This document shows positions 61,313 to 64,000 of a stretch of DNA of 64,000 nt, in pieces (position 1 is the stretch's first letter; every line of letters starts with the position of its first letter). The DNA comes from Streptococcus porcinus. Its GTDB lineage: Bacteria; Bacillota; Bacilli; Lactobacillales; Streptococcaceae. The stretch spans positions 1,550,001 through 1,614,000 of the forward strand of contig NZ_LR594036.1 in assembly GCF_901542335.1 (NCBI RefSeq), read 5' to 3'. Position numbers and translations under genes: made by a program. The notes below the pieces were generated by a model. That model ran no database searches. It saw only the letters and a list, made by a program, of their open reading frames with translations, and was not told where the DNA came from.

Positions 61313-63871
61313 TTATAATTTAATGCCTCTCTTCAGAGGCTGAGAAAAATTTACGGATTTTTTCTGTTTCAAGTTAGGAGACTTTATTGGTAAAGCTTTC
61401 TTTTCAACACTAGTTACTATTGTTGAAACAGTTTTATGAACTCGTTTCATTGCATTTTGAAGTCCTTTGTCATCCAATTTTTTGAAGTTATTAGTCCAAT
61501 TAGCCATATAAGAAATAGCTTCCTTTGATGTATCTAAACCAAAATGTTTTGATACTAGGTAACTAGACATTTCGGCTTCAAATTCTTTAGTAGAAGTTGG
61601 CAACAACTGACTCCCCTTAATAAACTTTGGATTATGTAAGGAGGCGTGAGCTAATTCATGAATAGCAGTTGCAATTTGTTCTCCAGGAGTATTTTTAGAA
61701 TTTAATAAAATACGCTGTTCAGCTGGAGAAAAAGCACCTTTTGCATTTCCTAAAGAGTTTGTGTGGTCTAATTCCATAGGAACTCCTAATTGTTTAGCAT
61801 AGTGACTGAGCCCGTCAAAAACTTCCTTAGCTTTTACCTTATCTATATTAAAGTCAAATTGTCTATTAGGCATTGCTTTAGGATAACTTTCATGTTTCAA
61901 ATTAGTTTGAGAGAGTTCAAATACTTTATAAGTTGTAAACTTACCTTGTCCAGTTTTAAGATCTCTATCTTGAAATTGTCTAACCTGCAGCTCCCCATTG
62001 GTGATTTTTTCTTTTTCTTCAGGTGTAGCCTCAGAAAGTGGTTTGAATTTTGGATTTCCTTTACTATTTATTAACTGCTTTCCTTCATCATCAAATACGG
62101 GAATCATTTTTACCATTTGGGGTCTAAATAACCGAATTCTTGATTTTTCTCCAGCTGAAACTGAAAGGCTATCGTTAACCACTTCTTTAGTTTTACCAGT
62201 TTTCTTATTAGTATAGATATTTTTGGTAACTGTCACATCATCTGGCGTAATACCTAATTGATCTCCAATTTCTTTCCATTGATTAAAAGTTGCCACAGCA
62301 TTTGCGCCAGGCCATTGAGCCTGAACAAGTGCGACATTTCGAGGTGATAGTTTAGGAAACTGACTCATGAAATTTAGATATTCTTCCAGTTTTTCAGGGG
62401 ACTCTGTAAAATCTCTAATATTTTGAAGTGCTTTTTCTGATAAATCGTAAGCACTAGCAGTATTATAGTCAAAAGGTGATTCTTCAATAGCTTGTGATTG
62501 ACTCTCCCTTTCTACAATCTGTTCTACTTTTTGAGCTAGACTCTCCTTAACTGACTGTTTAGCTGTCTTATATGAATGATTAATGTCACTAGTTGAATTA
62601 TCTTCTTCAGCAATTAACTGCCTCTTTGATAATTCATTTGCTTCAAGTGACAATTCTTCATTGACTTTTAATTCCTCTAGTTGTGATAAGACTTTTTCAT
62701 CAATTTCAGCAAGTTCTGGTTGTCCTTTCAATCGAGCATAGCCGAGTCCCAATAGTCTTGAAACTGGTTCTGTCTCATTACCCACTGTATAGTTAACATG
62801 ATCCTTAATGAGTAGATTTTCGGGGCCATAGATATTAAATTCTATCCTAACACGTTCTTTAGTCTCCATTTGATTTTCTTTATATAATAGTGAAACGAAC
62901 TCTTGATATACAATATTATCCCCAACCTCAAATTTTCTCTCTCCCAGTTTGTAAGCTTGATTAACCTTAACATAATAATCATTAATAACCGAAATTTTTT
63001 CTATATTATCATTACCAGTGGCCAATTCAAACTGTTTATCTGAGATAATATTTTGAAACTCTCTACCTTGATCATGAATGTATTGTTCATTAATGGCAAT
63101 TTGTTCTACTTCACCTTCACGTTCTCGGTAAATTGCAATGATTTCATTTTTATTAGCATGACTAAGTTCATTAACAAGCGAATTTCTAGCTTCCCAAACT
63201 GATACTGGCAAAATACCATCTTCTTCAGTAGCTCTAAATAGTAACATAATGTCTTTATCATCGGACTTGATTAAACTATCAAAGCGTCCAGAATAACGAT
63301 TTATTTCGTCCAAATGATCAAAATAAAATGAGTCTAAACTAAGAGTAACAGGTAAATCAGGTAATACATTAAGTTTTGAGAAAGCACCATCTCCTTGAGA
63401 AAGTTTAATATTATCAAAGTCACCGTTACCTTTCGCAAAGTCATAGAGCGTTTTTTCGGGAGTTTGATTTTGACCAAGTGGTTTTATTCCTGTTAAGTGC
63501 ATAAAATTTTCTTCTTTAAAATGCACTTGAACAATTTTGCCATTAGACGTTACGTAACTTATGGTTGAATTTGCAAGTTCTTTTAAATAGAAATTAGCTG
63601 CATCTTGAATTATGTAGCTTCTTCTATTCAGCTTGTCTAAATCATTAGGTGCAATATATGTATAAGATCCATAGTCACTTGACTTGAAGTCCTCTCTTAT
63701 GCTAAAATGAAGTAAATGAGAGGATAGTGTAGGACGACTGGTAACAGAGCGTTCAAAGGTTTCACTTTGTGGATCAGGTGCGGGACTGCCTTCAGGTTTA
63801 TCCTGTAAAGACCCCGAACTACCATTGGTCCTCTCTTTTTTTTGTGCCTGAATTTCAGGTGCTTTTTTTGT
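61313..63871 (-). CDS. Polyvalent protein: nuclease-like, ArdC-like and zincin domains
   Basis: A reading frame of about 850 codons open from 63871 to the stop at 61313. Its first part (to about 63700) is a polar linker; the region near 63590-63050 (LKELANSTISY, HFKEENFMHLTGI, SVWEARN) resembles BECR-fold nuclease domains of the PBECR4 type. Around 62.35 kb SPRNVALVQAQWPGANAVATFNQW and VSAGEKSRIRLFRP match the ArdC anti-restriction/ssDNA-binding domain. Near 61.66 kb AIHELAHASLHN is a zincin metallopeptidase site. Such polyvalent proteins enter the recipient with transferred DNA. It probably joins the upstream TOPRIM frame by a -1 frame change. Confidence 0.75.
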   Translation of the reverse strand, partial: TKKAPEIQAQKKERTNGSSGSLQDKPEGSPAPDPQSETFERSVTSRPTLSSHLLHFSIREDFKSSDYGSYTYIAPNDLDKLNRRSYIIQDAANFYLKELANSTISYVTSNGKIVQVHFKEENFMHLTGIKPLGQNQTPEKTLYDFAKGNGDFDNIKLSQGDGAFSKLNVLPDLPVTLSLDSFYFDHLDEINRYSGRFDSLIKSDDKDIMLLFRATEEDGILPVSVWEARNSLVNELSHANKNEIIAIYREREGEVEQIAINEQYIHDQGREFQNIISDKQFELATGNDNIEKISVINDYYVKVNQAYKLGERKFEVGDNIVYQEFVSLLYKENQMETKERVRIEFNIYGPENLLIKDHVNYTVGNETEPVSRLLGLGYARLKGQPELAEIDEKVLSQLEELKVNEELSLEANELSKRQLIAEEDNSTSDINHSYKTAKQSVKESLAQKVEQIVERESQSQAIEESPFDYNTASAYDLSEKALQNIRDFTESPEKLEEYLNFMSQFPKLSPRNVALVQAQWPGANAVATFNQWKEIGDQLGITPDDVTVTKNIYTNKKTGKTKEVVNDSLSVSAGEKSRIRLFRPQMVKMIPVFDDEGKQLINSKGNPKFKPLSEATPEEKEKITNGELQVRQFQDRDLKTGQGKFTTYKVFELSQTNLKHESYPKAMPNRQFDFNIDKVKAKEVFDGLSHYAKQLGVPMELDHTNSLGNAKGAFSPAEQRILLNSKNTPGEQIATAIHELAHASLHNPKFIKGSQLLPTSTKEFEAEMSSYLVSKHFGLDTSKEAISYMANWTNNFKKLDDKGLQNAMKRVHKTVSTIVTSVEKKALPIKSPNLKQKKSVNFSQPLKRGIKL

Positions 63872-64000
63872 CTACTTGTTCTTAAATAATCATTCCAATC
63901 CGTTTTACTTTGTCCTGGTTGCAGGGGAGGTAAATCCTCTATAAAGATAATCCCTTTAGCTTTCATCTTATTTAAGAATTCAATACCTGCTCCATCATTA
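63697..64000 (-). CDS. TOPRIM part of the polyvalent protein or LtrC-like primase, cut by the window edge
   Basis: Reading from the right edge, the frame gives NDGAGIEFLNKMKAKGII, then FIEDLPPLQPGQSKTDWNDYLR, the typical end of TOPRIM domains of conjugative primases. After about 63862 this frame becomes basic and hydrophobic without family likeness and stops at 63697, while the -1 frame continues as a normal polar linker into the downstream frame. So the real protein probably leaves this frame near the A-run at 63863-63869. Upstream sequence is outside the window. Confidence 0.65.
   Translation of the reverse strand, partial: NDGAGIEFLNKMKAKGIIFIEDLPPLQPGQSKTDWNDYLRTSRQKKHLKFRHKKKRGPMVVRGLYRINLKAVPHLIHKVKPLNALLPVVLHYPLIYFILA
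63836..63869 (-). other. Slippery A-runs at the -1 frame change
   Basis: On the minus strand A7 (63863-63869) followed by G gives the heptamer A-AAA-AAG in the zero frame, the dnaX-type -1 slip site, with the small hairpin CCTGA/TCAGG just after. A second run of eight A lies at 63836-63843. Either a programmed slip or a lost base in the run could explain the frame change. Confidence 0.55.

Larger units (their letters stand above)
33505..64000. mobile_element. TnGBS-family integrative conjugative element, one arm
   Basis: From about 33,505 to the right edge all genes belong to one element: a DDE transposase, ParA-type partition genes, a type IV secretion system, SSB, topoisomerase III, LPXTG proteins and a polyvalent DNA-processing protein. 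TnGBS elements of group B streptococcus combine an ISLre2-like transposase with conjugation and plasmid-like replication and insert upstream of sigma-A promoters; both features fit here. The left boundary is inferred from the promoter spacing. The other end, the relaxase and the replication gene are not in the window. Confidence 0.82.

Noticed and set aside
1..64000. tRNA or rRNA genes
   Set aside because: No cloverleaf or conserved rRNA sequence was recognised in the intergenic gaps.

Overview
The window looks like a pyogenic-group Streptococcus chromosome, most likely Streptococcus agalactiae (group B). The reasons are the low GC content, the covR/covS pair inside the block nrdR-dnaB-dnaI-der-snf2-murC-mltG-greA-yidC, and an integrated conjugative element of the TnGBS type. 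The species call is an inference from gene content and order.

Positions 1 to about 33,500 are core genome. From the left come a xerD-like 5' end and an operon of a CBS-domain protein, YfcE-type phosphodiesterase, RdgB and glutamate racemase. Next are YneF, a BI-1 membrane protein, an HD protein, a TrmH/SpoU methyltransferase, acylphosphatase, a YidC lipoprotein, GreA, MltG, a GNAT enzyme, MurC, an unknown protein, a Snf2 helicase, Der, DnaI, DnaB, NrdR, CovS, CovR, YceD, HtpX, LemA, RsmG, KtrB and KtrA. The block ends with the methionine transporter operon (metQ, M20 peptidase, metN, metI), an orphan amino-acid binding lipoprotein and a YebC-family regulator. Many operons end in clear hairpin terminators. 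A perfect methionine-regulator palindrome lies upstream of metQ.

From about 33,505 to the right edge is one arm of an integrative conjugative element; the other end is not in the window. It starts with a possible small RNA and an ISLre2-like DDE transposase. A ParA-type partition cassette follows, with palindromic repeats that look like centromere or operator sites. Four transfer operons run leftwards. They encode a cell-wall hydrolase, VirB4-like, TrsD-like, VirB3-like and VirB6-like proteins, a lone BRCT protein, a lipoprotein, a VirD4 coupling protein, SSB, a Bsp-repeat/beta-helix secreted protein, an antigen I/II-like LPXTG adhesin, a PGTT-repeat LPXTG protein, VirB8-like and VirB2-like proteins, a Clp-like AAA+ unfoldase and topoisomerase III. 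The edge holds a large polyvalent protein (TOPRIM, nuclease-like, ArdC-like and zincin domains) interrupted by a -1 frame change at a slippery A-run.

The most notable new observation is that four transfer operons share an identical 11-base box (CCCTTTAATGC), each exactly 19 bases before a -10-like hexamer and each just behind a terminator. This suggests an element-wide promoter class or regulon. A 12-base motif (ACATGTWTATGT) occurs five times around parA, its small partner gene and the virD4 end. A third is the candidate small RNA with its own consensus promoter at the transposase end.
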